Positions 19,586-32,561 of a stretch of DNA of 57,998 nucleotides are shown piece by piece; within the stretch, counting starts at the first letter, position 1; each line of letters opens with the position of its first letter. This stretch comes from Gnetum montanum (Eukaryota > Streptophyta > Gnetopsida > Gnetales > Gnetaceae), in the NCBI GenBank assembly GCA_015680685.1, contig MNCI01027022.1, positions 2,020 to 60,017 on the forward strand, in the 5' to 3' direction. The notes beneath the pieces were generated by a model, which was not told the DNA's origin, made no database searches, and saw only the letters and a program-made list of their open reading frames with translations. The position numbers were made by a program, and so were the translations under genes.

Positions 19586-22370
19586 ATGAATCCTGTTACC
19601 TCTTTAGTGTCTACTGTGAGTCTGGAGGTATCCCACTTTGTGTCACACATGATGGATCCCGAGCGATCGCCTAGCCTAATGCGGGTACTGCAGTAGTCTC
19701 TCAGACTGCAGCATCAATCGCTCAAACATCTGCCTCAAGACGAAGAGTGATATAACTTTTTGTGTGCAAAAATTCAAGTGAATATACCATTGGACCATCA
19801 TGAATTTGAAGAAAAACGTAACTTTGAGTTCATCCATCAAAACAGGAGGGAGTTCATTCCCACTCCTAATACCAATATCTTATTGACCGAAACGTATCAA
19901 TGGGTGCTAAACTAACTTATGCAATTAAGTAGGTCAAGAGAATGGGACATAGCCTCTCACTACGATGAACCTTTTCAAGATGGCCAAGAGGAGTTAGAAT
20001 CCAACTTAGAAGGTGGTGGTCCAATTTATGCCATGGCTGTCCCTTCCACCTCTGTCACTCGTTCACACTAGTCGCAATTTCCCACCTCTGTTGCTATTGC
20101 TGCAACACGGTCGCAACCCAAACCCTCTTTGGTGGTGGGTAGTCACCAAATTTCATTAACACATCAACATGCAGGCCCCTCAACCACGTTTCCTGTCAAT
20201 CATCCCTTCCAATTTGTTTTGATTTGATACCAAACATCTATAATGCCCACACTGCGTACGTGCACACCATGCCCGCCTCACAGCTGCATGTAGGTTCCAT
20301 TCCTATCCTTCCCTCTATACACATTCCACCATTAGTAGTAGGTCCAACCTTAACCGCATGATGGACAACAACAATCTCTTTTCCCACAGCTCAACTATCT
20401 CATGTATAGTAATACACGCAACCCCAAACATACCAAATTCCACATGTAATGCAACCGAAACGAGGTTATGGGCCACTCCAACCATGGAATAGATGACCAC
20501 ACCCATGGCAGCCACTCTAGCAGCACCATCTGCTAGGTTGTGGGCCTCTCAAATGGCACCGCTAGTAGGGGCTATTCAAATAGTGCCCCCAACGGGACTA
20601 GTAGTCGCACCAACACCACCACCAGTGATGGCTACTCTAGTAGCTTCACAACTCCCTGTAGCATCCCTGGGTTTAGACCAAGCCTTCCAACTCATCCAAA
20701 TTCTAACCAAAGAAATTAAATGGCTCAAAGCTGCCAGTGTTGAAATTGTCCAGGTCATGGACTTCTATCAAGATGACCTGATCAGTCCAGTTGTTCCTGT
20801 GCTTATGTTGTCTCTTGGGGTACAACTTCCCCAATTTAAAAAATACAATGGGGAAGGTGATCTGAATGACCATTTGGTAACTTTCAGGTCTAAATCCTTA
20901 TTGTTGCAACTATGGCCTCACATAATCATTCATGTTTTCACCATGTCTCTGATAGGCAAAGCCTTAGATTGGTACCGTGCACTTTCCCATGCCTCTATCT
21001 CTACGTTGGAAGAATTGCTAAGCTAGTTTGTGACTCACTTTAAGTATAACTTGAAGCCTGAAGTTACCTTAGACTAGCTCATGAACGTTAAATAAGAACT
21101 GCTAGAATCTGTGCAAAAATTTAGACAATGTTGAAGTGCAACCTTAAATGAAATATGCAAACCAATTGTTGAAGCCCATTTGCTAGCCATCTTTAAAGGT
21201 GCAGTAAATGATTTCATCAAATCTAAATTGTACTACTTGGCTCCACATTCCCTTGGTCAAGCATTTGCCCAAACTAAAAGCATTCAAGATGCTATAGAGG
21301 CTAGTTGAGATCTAGCCTACGTAGCTTACACATACAAAGAAGAACAAGGAAAAAGGAAAGGCTGTAGCAACTATGGTGGTCACAGTGGCTAATGAGACTA
21401 AACCCAACAATAACAAAAAGGTTGGCACAACACCTAAAGCTCCCACTAACACAACACCCAGTAGCACCAATCAGCCTTCACCATGAACACCCATGGTGAA
21501 AACATAACCAAGGCCAAATTTTGAGAGCAAGGACTACTCAAAGTATACCCCGTTACCAATCAAGCCTTCAGAGCTTCTGAATAAATTGTTGGGAGTTGGA
21601 CGTATCCAACACAAGCAGATGTTAGAAGAGGCCATTAAATGCCACAAAAGGTACTATGAAGTCCTTTGAGACCCTTCCTTAGCCATGCCCAATGAACCAC
21701 TAGTACCTAGGAACTTCAGACTAGAGCATTTTTGTGATTATCACCAGTTGTGTGGGCATGATACAGATTATTTCTTGGCATTAAAAGATGATATCTGATG
21801 AATGATCGATCAGGGTAAGTTGGTTTTGGATGAGAGCAGTCCCGTCTGAGCCAAAAACCAATTGATGCATGTTTACAAAGACCCTTTGAATGCTAACAAT
21901 GTAGGCTACACCATTAATGCCATTGGCATTGACAACAATGTAGACTTGCAACATGAACCATTAGTGGTTCGTGTACCCCTCGCAATGCTACAGTTTTGAC
22001 AACAACTAGGTTGCAAACCCCCTTTGTTGTTAGGGCCTCTCCACAGACATCTACTACATTGTTTGTGCTTAGAACTGCACCATGTCCCACTACAACCACG
22101 CAGGTATCGATTGTCATCAGGGTGCCAAAGCATGTGAGTTCCCCTACTACCCAAAGTCGAGTGACAAGCACTGCGCATCAACCTCCTCATCCAAGAAAAT
22201 TTGAAGAAGTTGGTTAGAGAACGCACTGCGTTGGACCCTCCTAAGCCCACCCCCTTGTTCACAATTCCCATGACATCTTCACCATCAGCCATTGGTGGCA
22301 ACGCACACATGCAATCGTCATCCTCTAATTCAAAAAAGCCTACTACCCAACCCAAAGCCACTCCATCTTA
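19586..22370 (+). pseudogene. gag of element B
   Basis: Start at MNPVTSLVSTV (19586), the first Met that leads into the conserved CAKIQVNIPLDHHEFEEKRN. A Pro/Ala/Thr-rich region follows, then the Retrotrans_gag core at about 20690-21300: QVMDFYQDDLIS, KKYNGEGDLNDHLVTFRSKS, GKALDWYRALSHASIST, and KLYYLAPHSLGQAFAQTKSI. A knuckle-like CDYHQLCGHDTDYF lies near 21735, its last Cys changed to Phe. Numerous TAG stops and small frameshifts. Gag forms the particle shell. Confidence 0.85.
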
Positions 22371-23349
22371 GGAGATTCATCTTCTAGAAAACATAGAAGA
22401 AGAAAAAGTTAACAAACAACCAGAAAGTGGGCAAGACCTCCTAAATGCACTTTTGCAGGTCAAGTAGGCCTTGAAACAAAAGAACACAACACTAAGCTTG
22501 TACGACCTAATAATGACCTCTATGGTGCATTGTGAGGCTTTGGTTAGCATGTTAGCATCTATTTCTGTTAACGAAAACATGCTAATTGAAGAGAAAGCTA
22601 TCCACGTCATTATGCTTCCTCCTGTGGCTGAGGAACTGCAGTCCACCTAGTTAACATTTCATGACAAAGCCATCAAAGATGACCCTGAAAACGGTTACAT
22701 AACTATCGCACCCATGTTTGTTATGATTTGGGTAGGTCAGTATAAAATTCACAGAGTACATGTCAATGATGGGGCCACAACCAACAAGATACCGTTCCCC
22801 ATAGTAGACAAGTTGGACCTGGTAGACCAAATCAAGCCCATAGCAACCTCATGCTTAAAGTCATTCAATGGGGTGCGTTTTGTGGTCAAGGGAACTGTTA
22901 CCATCAACTTTGTAGTAAGGGACCAGTTTTCCACTAGCGCAATATTCATTATGGTAGAAGAGATGCCTGGGTTCAACCTAATCTTGGGGAGATCATGGTT
23001 AGCCCAACTAAGAGCTATCTCATCACCCATACACCAAGAGATCCACTTAACCTACATAAGTGGAGAGGTAGTGAGCTTTGGTGATAAAGGAGCTCCTCGA
23101 ACCATAAACAATGTAGATGTGGAGTAAGGATCAGAGATAGAAATCTCTGAAAACGAATCACCAACCCATGTTGAAATTCCATGTTTGAAAAATGAGCCAT
23201 CTAAAACCACCAACTTAAACAAAGAAAACATGTGGGCCAAACTACCCTTCTAAGCAGTAGATGATAGCAAAGAGGAATGCCACCACAAGGCTTCCCGACC
23301 ATATGCCCTGCCTAATCCACGTCAGATTAGGAAACAATTGCATGACTAA
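22371..23349 (+). pseudogene. Protease of element B gag-pro
   Basis: Linker LKQKNTTLSLYDLIMTSM, then the active site VHVNDGATTNKIPFPIVDKL (Asn-Asp-Gly-Ala at 22765-22776; the Asp before Gly is retained). Then VVKGTVTINFVVRDQF and FNLILGRSWLAQLRAISSP. Ends at TAA 23347-23349 after RKQLHD. Like A, no RT follows for 5.8 kb. Cleaves the polyprotein in the particle. Confidence 0.85.
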
Positions 23350-23847
23350 AGTTTACTGCCACTTTAATAAATCGTATACTTATGTTTGCATGATTTCCAT
23401 TTTGCATTAAGTTTTCTATTTGCATTATCTTTGCTGTTAGCATTAGTTAAAGTGACCATGACCTAAAATGACCTTAAACTAGCAATGACCCAAAATAGCC
23501 TTAAAATATAGCTATGGCCCACCAAGGCCTAAAACTGGCAGCCTCACTCCTAAAAATTACCCTACACATGGCCCGAAATGGCCTTAAACTATTGCTACAA
23601 CCTACCAAGGCCTAAAATTGGCAGCCTTACTCTTAAAAATTACCTTACACATGGCTCGAAACGGCCTTAAACTAGTGATGGCCCAAAATGGCCTTAAACT
23701 AAAACAAGGGGCCCAAGCACATTAACAAACATGTTAACCAAAAGGAATAAAACAAATGTTTTTATTTTCATTGAAAATAAGTCCATATTCAAAATAAGTC
23801 CATAACAACAAGCATTTCATTTCAAAGAAAATAAAATTACCAATGGG
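23350..23847. other. Spacer between protease and antisense gene 3' end in B; GGCCTTAAACTAG repeats
   Basis: Bases 23455-23705 hold about eight copies of (G)GCCTTAAACTAG or CCTAAAACTGGCAGCC alternating with TGGCCCRAAATGG. One unit of about 120 bp is duplicated (23520-23580 and 23610-23650: GGCAGCCTYACTCYTAAAAA in both). The remainder is AT-rich, and no coding region is seen. Confidence 0.55.
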
Positions 23848-26599
23848 CTATGAATCTCCATTGGTATCTTTATCCCTTGCTCCACTAGGCCCTACATCCT
23901 CGTTAGGATCCTGCATAAAGCAAGAATAAAATAATCAGTCAAATTACAATCACATGTCATAAAATAAACTACAATATAATAAATCTTGGCTAACCTGAGA
24001 TGGGCCTGCATCCATCTCGGGAGGTATTTTGTCCATGCCAGCGGCTAAGCATCGAAGTATCTCCTCCTCACTCAAGTTTGCCCAATCTTCTTCCCCTAGG
24101 TCAATGCTCGCTGCAATCTTCTCCTTCTCCACAGCTATCCAGGTGGATGGCCCTAGAGGAAACATGGTAGTAGTGGTCTCCCTAGAAGGCAGGGTCATTT
24201 CCCTCTAAAGAAATTCACTCACCATCACCTATTGCGTAAATTTTTCGTAGGCCTTGGTAGCACCAATTACATCAAGAAATAGCTTATGAGAATGCAATTC
24301 AATAGAAGCATCTTGATACTTCTAATGGTAGGTAGCACATTTCACCTTATAAATGTGTTTATGATTTTTTTGTGCTTGCCCCCATTCATATACCTTAGCG
24401 TTGTAATCTTTCTAGTCCTAGTTTTTCTGGGCCAATAAATCCATCTGCAAGCGCTGTTCAATTATTTCATGAGTAGCCTCATTTTATCCCATGCGGCTAA
24501 CCAATATCTTGCATAATCAATCATAGCTATACGCCAACTACCGTCAGAAGTATCATGGGCCATCAAAAAGTTATTTCGTGATCGTAAATCCTTCAACTCA
24601 ACTACTTGACTAGCTTTCTCCTTCTCCAGTTTCTGGACCTGCTTCCAGAGGTCGATATTGACATGCCTGCACTCCCATAGAGATCATGCCAAGTATAGTG
24701 TGCATTTACTCACCTCCTCATATACATTACAAGGTACCTCAGTCACATCTTAGGGGAGTTTAGGCATAGCATCAACTTTGACTACCTGTCTTGGGTCCCA
24801 CTTCAAGCGAGAAGCTATTATACCCAACATGAAGAAGCGTTAGTCATGAGACGATGGAAAAAAAGTGAAAATGTCATAATGCAAACATACCTATCTTAGG
24901 ATCAACTTCCCTTAAACGATTGATCATGTCATCAACTATCCCCTCCATAAAGGAAAATTTATCTGGGGTCTCAGTCCATGGTCAGAGGTGAAACGAAGAG
25001 GAAGAATCAAGAGCCTTAGTAGTAGTGTCCGCTGCACAACTAAGCATGTTAGCATGGTAAAGGAGAGGAAAAAAAACTAAGAAGTAATGTAAATGATAGT
25101 GCAAAGCTCCTACCCAACAAACCCTCAGGGGTGAGAGTAGCGGGATTGCCCATTGTCATACTATCAAACTCACCGACGTCAAATTGTAGTCCCTCTCCCT
25201 CAAGCTGACTTAACAGTGTAGCATCATCTTCAATAGTCATGTGCCCCTCAGGTGTTGGGGCATACTCTGTGAAGGGGTCATCTACAACAGGGGCCTCTTC
25301 CTTTGTGGTAGGGGCCTCCTTCTCTACAGTCGGGGCCTCTTCTTCTTCTATAGTAGGAGCCCCTGCCTAAAGGGCCAAAGCTTCTTCTTCCTCATTTATT
25401 AAACACATCTAAAGTGAGCATACTAATCTAATATAAAAAGGAGGGTAGTTATAGCCAATGAGATAATTAAACCATACTCATCAGCAAATATAGGCTGCAC
25501 TTTATGAACCTTGATTTGCAACTTTTTGCCTCTCTCTTCACTGATGCATGGAGGTTCTTCCATGGGACGAGACTTCTTGCGTTGCAACTTCAATTTCATT
25601 GTTTCAGCAATGAGGCGTGCCCCCCTTACCGCATTGCCTATGTTAGTGGGAGGCACTTGTCCAACGTTGTCTAGTGCATGAAAGGATCATCCCACCTAAT
25701 CCCTTGTTATTATCGAAAAAGACTCCCCAATAACTTCTGGGGGTCTTGGGATTGAGTGGTGCAGAAAACTTGGCAAATCCATGGTTTGGATATTTGGGTG
25801 CGATCTTACAACACCCAGAGGCCATTGTCTCGGACTACCAAGAATTCAGTGAACCGTCATAGGAAAGCGATGAAAAAGGTGAAATGCACATCAAAGCATG
25901 CATCAAGCTTCTCACAAAGCTTAACCATATTAGCCTGCAAGACCTTGGTAATTATAGCGAGTCCCTTCTTCCATGACATCCCTCATAATCCAAGATTGCT
26001 CTACTCCAAGGATTTTCCCTTGAGAGAGTACCTTGGGAAAAGCACGAGCCCAGAAGATAGGGTAAACCTTATGGGCTACCTTTAGCTTGATCTTTTTCAT
26101 GTAAATTCCCTTTTGATTTTTGCTCATCCTTAGCCACTCTTCTATGTTCCTTCGATGGTTTACATATCTACCAGTCTTCTCCCCTACATGTAAGCCATCA
26201 GAAGGGACACTAAAGAGATTTGTGAAAAGGCTATCAATGATCTCAAACACCACCTACACATTATGCACCCACGTGCAAAAGTGGTCAGTCCTTTCCATAA
26301 AAGAATCAATAAGGGTGAGCATCTCTACAGCCAGAATGCTTGGATCTACTACTAAGAATTGGTCCATAAGCCCAGCGTCCTAGAAATTCTAAACAAGGAT
26401 GGCTGAGGCCCCATTGCATAATTAGCGTTGTGTCTCATCCACTTCACCATATTTGAAGAAGAGGTTAGTTTTGTCACGACCTGAGGTGACTACCGTAACC
26501 TCTTTGGATTTGGCCGCTACTACAATAATCAGACAAAACAATAAAAATAACAAAGAAAACATAATCAATCAATTGATCAATCAAGGAAATATTAAGAGG

Positions 26600-27428
26600 C
26601 ATGCACAACTTAACTCACTAGGTGTGAATGGCATTGGGAATGGTGGCATTTCCACCAGAACGTCTTCCATAGTAGGCGCACAACAGGACACCCATTCACC
26701 ATCCAACCATCCAAGTTCTTCATATTTTAGGTAAAACTTAGCACACTTGGTTGGGCAGGTCCTTAACTCAGTTCCAAGTTGTTCTATAATGCCAACGTGC
26801 ATGTTCCCAGTAGAAGAGAACTCTTGTAAGGCTGTTTGGGCCAATGCTAATGCCCCCTCTTGATCATGGAGCCCATCCTCATCAATTACAAACCTAGATA
26901 CATATAGAATGCAATAAACATTTCACCTATGCAAGATAAATGATACAATATGTCTAAAACATCTTCATAGGACTCACCCATCGACATAGTAGATGGTCCC
27001 CAGTGGATTTTTGAAGAAAGTGCCCATGTGACGAGCAGAAAACAAGGTGTTGTTCTTATGGTAACACTTAAATTTAGGCATAACCCAAATCCAAGACAAG
27101 CATCTCAAACCTTTTGGGTGCCGATTTGAGCTCCTGACCTCTTCCCCTCCAATAGATCCATTAGCCATGAACTTCAATATGCCTCGGTTTACCTTGGGCA
27201 ATAGTGTTTCAACAAGAACAAAAGTTATCTCGGCCAACAAGTGTAACCACACCATCACACTGAAGTGGCAAAGGAGGAACTCTAGGAATTCCCACGTACC
27301 TTCCCAGAACTAGACTGCCTGGTCCCTTACTCATGCATGGGGAGGGGGAACGTTGGCCGCAGGGGCACTTAGGTAGCACAAAATGCCTACTAGCTTAATC
27401 ACGATCAAGATGGGTTTCAACATGACCC
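26600..27428 (-). other. FCP1/NIF-like homology in the antisense gene of B
   Basis: In the HAD motif position the sequence is IVIKLVGIL, with Lys where the phosphatase nucleophile Asp would be. The middle motif FSVMVW and the NTLFSARHM...NPLGTIYY motif are well kept. A probable splice donor follows YYVDG at about 26980, and the next exon is FVIDEDGLHDQEGALALAQT, corresponding to the domain end. Alignment with A and with 39479-39931 gives the same order. Confidence 0.6.
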
Positions 27429-27599
27429 TGCATGGTGTAGCACAAAGCATTAGTTCACAATATTCAAGTGATGGATATTGTGTAGCATAGTACCCTCTTG
27501 TATGCAAATTTTCCTGACTTTGAAATAGTACACCCTTGATATACTGAGGTAAACCCAAATTTTTGCTAAGTATTAGTTCCATTTTCACGACTTGTCTCA

Positions 27600-28420
27600 T
27601 ATAGCACAGCAGTTGTGTTACGCGCAGTGTAGCAGTGTAGCACGTGACACAGTGTAATGGGTACACTCTGCACAGTGTAGTAGCTATGTTACGTGTAGAG
27701 TAGTGTAGTGGGCATACCCTGGGCAATGTAGCGGTTGTGTCACACGCGACATAACGATTATACCCTACACGGTGTGATAGATGTAGCAATATAGCAAGTA
27801 CGGTAGCGTAGTAGCATAGCAAGTATGGAAGCGTAGCAGTGTCACAGCGTAGTGTAATAGGCACCAAAAATGTAACATAGCCTATTAGTCATGCTGACAA
27901 AGGTGACAAAACACAAAAAGGAACACACAACATTTTCCACTACCCTAGCCTTATCCCACTACATGGAATGTAATAGAATAAGGTACAAACAAAAAACTCC
28001 CCTTACATGCGCTACGCTACCCAGAACATGCGCTATGCTACCTAGAAACCTTGCAAACTAGAACTCCCTCCATGGGTGCTACGCTATGCTAAATGTGTGC
28101 TACGCTGCCTAGAACCTCCCAAACCCTTAAAATGGTGCATCGTCCACTCCCAATAATGGTGGTCGAGGCAATGCCGCATGCCAACCATAGCGTAGTAATC
28201 ACCACAGCGGCTGTGGCCAGGGTGGCAACAACCATAGCGTAGCAACAAAAGCAATGATTGAGTCCATAACAATGAAATTCATTGTGTGGCAATGGTAGCG
28301 ACCATAGCAACTAGGGCATGGTGACCACAGTAACAATTTGACTAAATAAATTACACAATGTAAGCAAGGGTAGCATAGTAAGTTATCGGGTGGATGGTGC
28401 CTCTGATCATTCCTCAATGC
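27600..28420. repeat. GTAGCGTAGC-type short-motif arrays in intron 1 of the antisense gene of B
   Basis: Dozens of irregularly spaced copies of GTAGCATAGC, GTGTAGCAGTGTAGC and the reverse complement GCTACGCTA, with no open frame. The same motif appears in A and B U3 regions, the B leader and the introns of A (6890-6930, 8990-9040). Confidence 0.6.
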
Positions 28421-28633
28421 GCACCCTAGAGAGACATCTTAGGGTGTGCTCCCCTTCGTCTACATTGGCAAGACCCTGATGCCTACATTCACTCCTACGC
28501 ATCATCGTCCTACTGACAAACTTAGGTGTATCAACTACTATGCTGCGACTACTACACTGTCTCTCAGCCCAACCACACTACGCTCTGGGTGTTAGCTTTG
28601 ATAGTGAAAGTGATAAGATTACCATGGGTAATC

Positions 28634-28648
28634 CCCTATTTATAGCCT
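28634..28648 (-). promoter_or_regulatory. Candidate TATA box of the antisense gene in B
   Basis: Minus strand reads GGCTATAAATAGGGG, about 130 bp before the proposed start at 28505. CTATAAATAGGGG is identical to the element A site at 6224-6236. Confidence 0.65.
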
Positions 28649-29155
28649 ATAGGGTTACAACACCTGTTAATTTCTAGGGTGTTCCATGTCCCACATGTAA
28701 CACAAGATGTTTGGCATCCCATGCGTAACACGAAACACCCCTGTCTATTGCAGCGTAGCATGGGACACCCCATATCTATTGTAGCGTAGCACACAGTTGC
28801 AACGTAACATGTAAATACACCAAAATTTTTGCCTTATTTTCATAATGTTGCATAGTTACGGTCCACTATGACCTTAAATTGATGACCTTGACTTATGATT
28901 TTGCACAATCACAATCCACTAAGACCTTAAACTAGCAATTCTAACTTACAATGTTGCATGGTTACGGTCTACTATGACCTTAAATTGGTAGTTTTCGGCA
29001 TGTGATTTTGCGTGGTCGCAGTTCGCTAAGATCTAAAGCTAGAAACTCTTTAACGTTGCATCATTTCTTTGCATATATTCATTACATGTTGCTATCTTAA
29101 GCACGTATCACTTGACTTTGTTTGTTTGCTTATTATGGTAGGTTTGATTGGAAAA
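28649..29155. other. Spacer between antisense promoter and RT of B
   Basis: Three copies of GGTCYACTATGACCTTAAAT or ATCCACTAAGACCTTAAACT at 28860-29050, the same family as after integrase. Directly before RT is a T-rich tract ending TTATTATGGTAG (about 29130-29141), a possible sense-strand splice acceptor. The matching place in A (minus strand) also ends in ATGATGATAG. Confidence 0.5.
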
Positions 29156-30800
29156 ATGGCTAGGAATGATGATCTCCATTCACCCTTAATTCTGATAGGT
29201 TCCCATGGTAAACTCATGATACCAACATAGAATCCTTAGAAACATCCCTGAACTGGCTATAACATCTGATCCAAACTCTAGATTTAGAGGCTGGTGATGT
29301 AACTGAGGACCCTCTTATCAAAATCCCCATGATTACATCCAAAGGGTAGGAAAAAACATTAAAAGGTAGCTTGTTACTAGAGTTACAAGTTAAACAAAGC
29401 ATCTCTAGAGTCCTCAATGATAATGCCAAAGTGTTTGCATGGTCGTACGAAGATATGCTAGGCTTAGACCCATGCATCATATAGCACAATATCATACTAG
29501 ATTCATGAGTCAAAGTGGTCAAGCAAAAGGCTTGCAAGATCAAACCAGAGATCACCTTAGCTGTACGTAGCGAAATCACTAAACTTTACCAGGTTAGGTT
29601 CATTCAGGGGATTGACTATTTGGAATGGGCATGAAACATTGTAGTCGTTTCCAAGAAAATTGGGGGTATATGAATTTGTATAGACTTTTGGGATTTAAAT
29701 AAGGCAACAATTAAAGATGATTTCCCATTGCCTAGCATCGACCAACTTATCGATACTATGGCTAGTCATGCCTTACTGTCCTTTATGGATGGGTTTTCAG
29801 GCTACAACCAAATTCACATAAATCCAGAACATTAGCTAGCAACTACCTTCATGACCCCTTGGGGAAATGTTTGCTACATAATGATGTCCTTCGGGCTAAA
29901 GAATGAAGGAACAATGTATCAACGGGTGATGACTTACATCTTTAGTAACTATCTTTTAGAGAAGAGAAATGATTATGTGGATGATATAGCCATTAAATTT
30001 GAAAAAGCTACTGATCATGAAAATGACCTAAACTTGGTCCTTCAACATTTTTGTAGGCATGAACTTCACCTCAACCCCAGAAAATGTGTTTTTAGAGTCA
30101 GAACTGGACGCATGCTAGGTTTTGTAGTATTAGAAACGGGGATACATGTGGACCCTGATAAAGTTAAGGAAATTGTTAATTTGGTACCACCTACAAACCT
30201 TAAGAAGTTAAGTGGGCTATAGGACAGGGTACAATTCATAAGAAGATTTATCGCAAGGTTAACTAACAAGTTGCATCCAATGTAGCACTTGCTAAAAAAG
30301 GGAGTTAACTTTGAATGGACAAATCAATTTCAAGAAGCTTTTGATAGCTTAAAGAAAGAGCTTGCCCATCTTCCCACTGTTTACCCTTTGCAGAGAGACA
30401 AACCTTTTTACATTTATTTGGCCACTTCAGACATGTCAATTACCACTTTGCTATGCTAAAAGAAAAATGATGGTTCTGAAATCCTTGTCTACTACCTAAG
30501 CGATGTGTTAATAGCCTATGAAGCGAAATACAATGAAGTAGAGAAAAATTATCTTGCTTTAGTATTCACACTTAAGAAATGGAGGCATTACTTGTTTCGA
30601 TGCCAAGTAAACATTATTTGCAAGAATAACATACTTTGGGCTATTACAACCAATATATACAAGAGTAGCAGGATAGCCTGATGGAAAGCCATAACCATGG
30701 AATTTGATCTACACTATGTAGCACAATCATTTATAAAGGGTCAAGAAATAGCTACGCAACTTATGGCTTCGCTTACCAATGACCAGGTAGTGATAGAAAC
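29156..30800 (+). pseudogene. Reverse transcriptase and RNase H1 of element B
   Basis: Starts at MARNDDLHSPLIL (29156). RT motifs: YLEWA.NIVVVSKK, LLSFMDGFSGYNQIHINPEH, TTFMTPWGNVCYIMMSFGLK, and YVDD at 29974-29985 intact. RNase H1 follows: YIYLATSDMSITTLL, then EAKYNEVEKNYLALV. Stops are mostly TAG: at 29480 Gln of LIQHNI, at 29833 Gln of EHQL. The region missing in A (EWTNQFQEAFDSLKKELAHL, about 30312-30410) is present here. Copies element RNA to DNA. Confidence 0.9.
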
Positions 30801-31240
30801 TAAATTCCCAGATGAGCATGTTAGCAGCATAAGCCTAGTACCTCCAGACTTTGAAGCCGTCTTACATTTCAATGGTGCTTCAACTATGCAAGGTGGTAGT
30901 GCTATCACTGTTCTCACATTTTCCTCCAGGGACTTCATGTTTCTTTGAACAAAAAATGTAGCAGAATACAAGGGTCTTATTAGGGGCATTCTAGCAGCTT
31001 GAGAGTCAGAGATCCAAAACTTAGTAATTAGAGGTGACTTGCAACTAGTTATTAATCAAGTTACAGATGTATTCGCTTGCAAAGCACAACATTTATAGCC
31101 TTACTATGATTTAGCCAAATATCTACTAAAGCAATTTGCAAACCTAGACATCCAACATGTGCCTCGCAATGAAAATTCTATACCCCATGCATTAGCAACG
31201 TTGGCCCTTAGTGTGTTGCCACACATGTTTGCTACCTTGC
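30801..31240 (+). pseudogene. Second (archaeal-type) RNase H of element B
   Basis: VLHFNGASTMQGGS (first Asp replaced by Asn), VAEYKGLIRGILAA (Glu), VIRGDLQLVINQV (Asp), then PRNENSIPHALATLAL. This is the lineage-diagnostic domain of Tat elements. The A copy keeps the first Asp (HFDSTS). Loss of the first metal-binding Asp suggests that this copy is inactive. Stops at 30946 and 31000. Confidence 0.75.
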
Positions 31241-32561
31241 CTGCCGCAATAGTAAAATGCATTGATCCCATCATTCACACAACACATATCATGTTTGTGA
31301 GTGTAGCTCATACTCAAGAATGGTATGATGACATTAAAACATACCTTCAACATGGTGAACCCCCACGCAGCCTGACACCTGCCCAAAAGGATGCAATATG
31401 AAAGCGAGCGCAGCAATATGTCCTCGTAGGAGACAACACTCTATGAAAATGCTGTTATGATGGGATATTGCTAACTTGCGTTAGTGGGGAGGAAGCAAAA
31501 AAAAACATTGATGAGGTCCATGAGGGACTATATGGAGGGCACATAGCTCCTAAAGCTATGGCAGAAAATATTAGGCATCTGGGCTACTACGAGCCTAACA
31601 TGGAATGCGATTGTGTTGCTAAGGTTAGAACATGCGATGTGTGTCAATGCTATGGGAACCTTATACACGTATCACCTACTGAATTGCATACCACACAGAT
31701 CACATGGACTTTCCAACATTGGGGACTAGACATCATAGGACCCATTACACCTAAGTCTTCTATAGGGCATAGCTTCATCATTACTACAACCGAGTACTTT
31801 ACAAAATGGGTAGAAGTTGTTCCTCTCAAAAAGACTATGTCCCAACAGGTTTGCAAGTTCATTTTGGACAACATAGTTACACGGTTTGGCCTTCCCATAA
31901 CTATTGTTACTGACAATGGGCCATAATTCAGTAGCATAGAAACCAAAGCCTTTTGCGAACGTCTTGGTATCAAACATTCTTTCTCATCACCATATTACCC
32001 CTAGGAAAATGGCCAAGTAGAAGCTACCAACAAAGTCATCATCAACCTTTTGAAAAGAATGCTTAGTAGCAGCAAGAGGCGATGGCACAAGAAAATCCTC
32101 TACATGCTTTAGGCTTATCACAAGACATGCAAGAAAAATATAAGTAAGACCCTGTATAGTCTTGTATATGGATCTGAAGCAGTGTTACCTCTTAAATTGT
32201 AGGTCCCATCACTTCAAATGATCCTTTCAAACATCATGGATGAGGCTCAAAATAATGAGTCAAGGATCATTGACCTTGATTTTGTAGAGGAGGAGCGCAC
32301 CCAAACACTTAATTGCATAGAGTATACTAAGACAAGAAATGGCGGAAACATCACTGCAATTTGCATCAATGACCAATAAAAAAGGGGGACTTAGTCCTCA
32401 AGGTTGTTCATGAACCTGTTAGCAAATTTTCAGCCAACTGGGAAGGCCCCTTCGTAGTCATGAAAGGATATGAGAATGGGGCATTCAAATTGGCTGACTC
32501 AGATGGCAACAAGTTTCTGAATCCCATCAACCATTTGTACCTAAAGCCATACTACACTTAA
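31241..32561 (+). pseudogene. Integrase of element B
   Basis: Zinc region HEGLYGGHIAPKAMAENIRH and CDVCQ, core WGLDIIGPI, VTDNGP (31909-31923) and ENGQVEATNK: all three DDE acids are present. The C-terminal region contains a degenerate FQPTGKAPS in a shifted frame, and ends at TAA 32559-32561 after YLKPYYT. Frameshifts at about 32340-32400 and several TAG or TAA stops (such as the Gln codon after DNGP at 31924). Confidence 0.85.

Larger units (their letters stand above)
23848..28505 (-). pseudogene. Antisense multi-exon gene carried by element B (homolog of 6387-10778)
   Basis: Opposite to gag-pol, between protease and RT. Exon 1 begins near 28505 (...LANVDEGEHTLRCLSRVR, loosely like A). A long intron with TAGCATAGC-type repeats runs to about 27430. 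Exon 2 (27428-about 26981) is FCP1-like: PILIVIKLVGILCYL, FLEFLLCHFSVMVW, VMPKFKCYHKNNTLFSARHM, FFKNPLGTIYYVDG. Exon 3 (about 26898-26622) reads FVIDEDGLHDQEGALALAQT. Then the unknown domain (26250-25930; VYPIFWARAFPKVLSQGKIL), acidic stretches (25340-25240), helical C-terminus and tail ending in TAG at 23848-23850. Segment order and last exon (DTNGDS stop) parallel A. Broken by stops. Shares the antisense TATA box with A. Confidence 0.75.
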
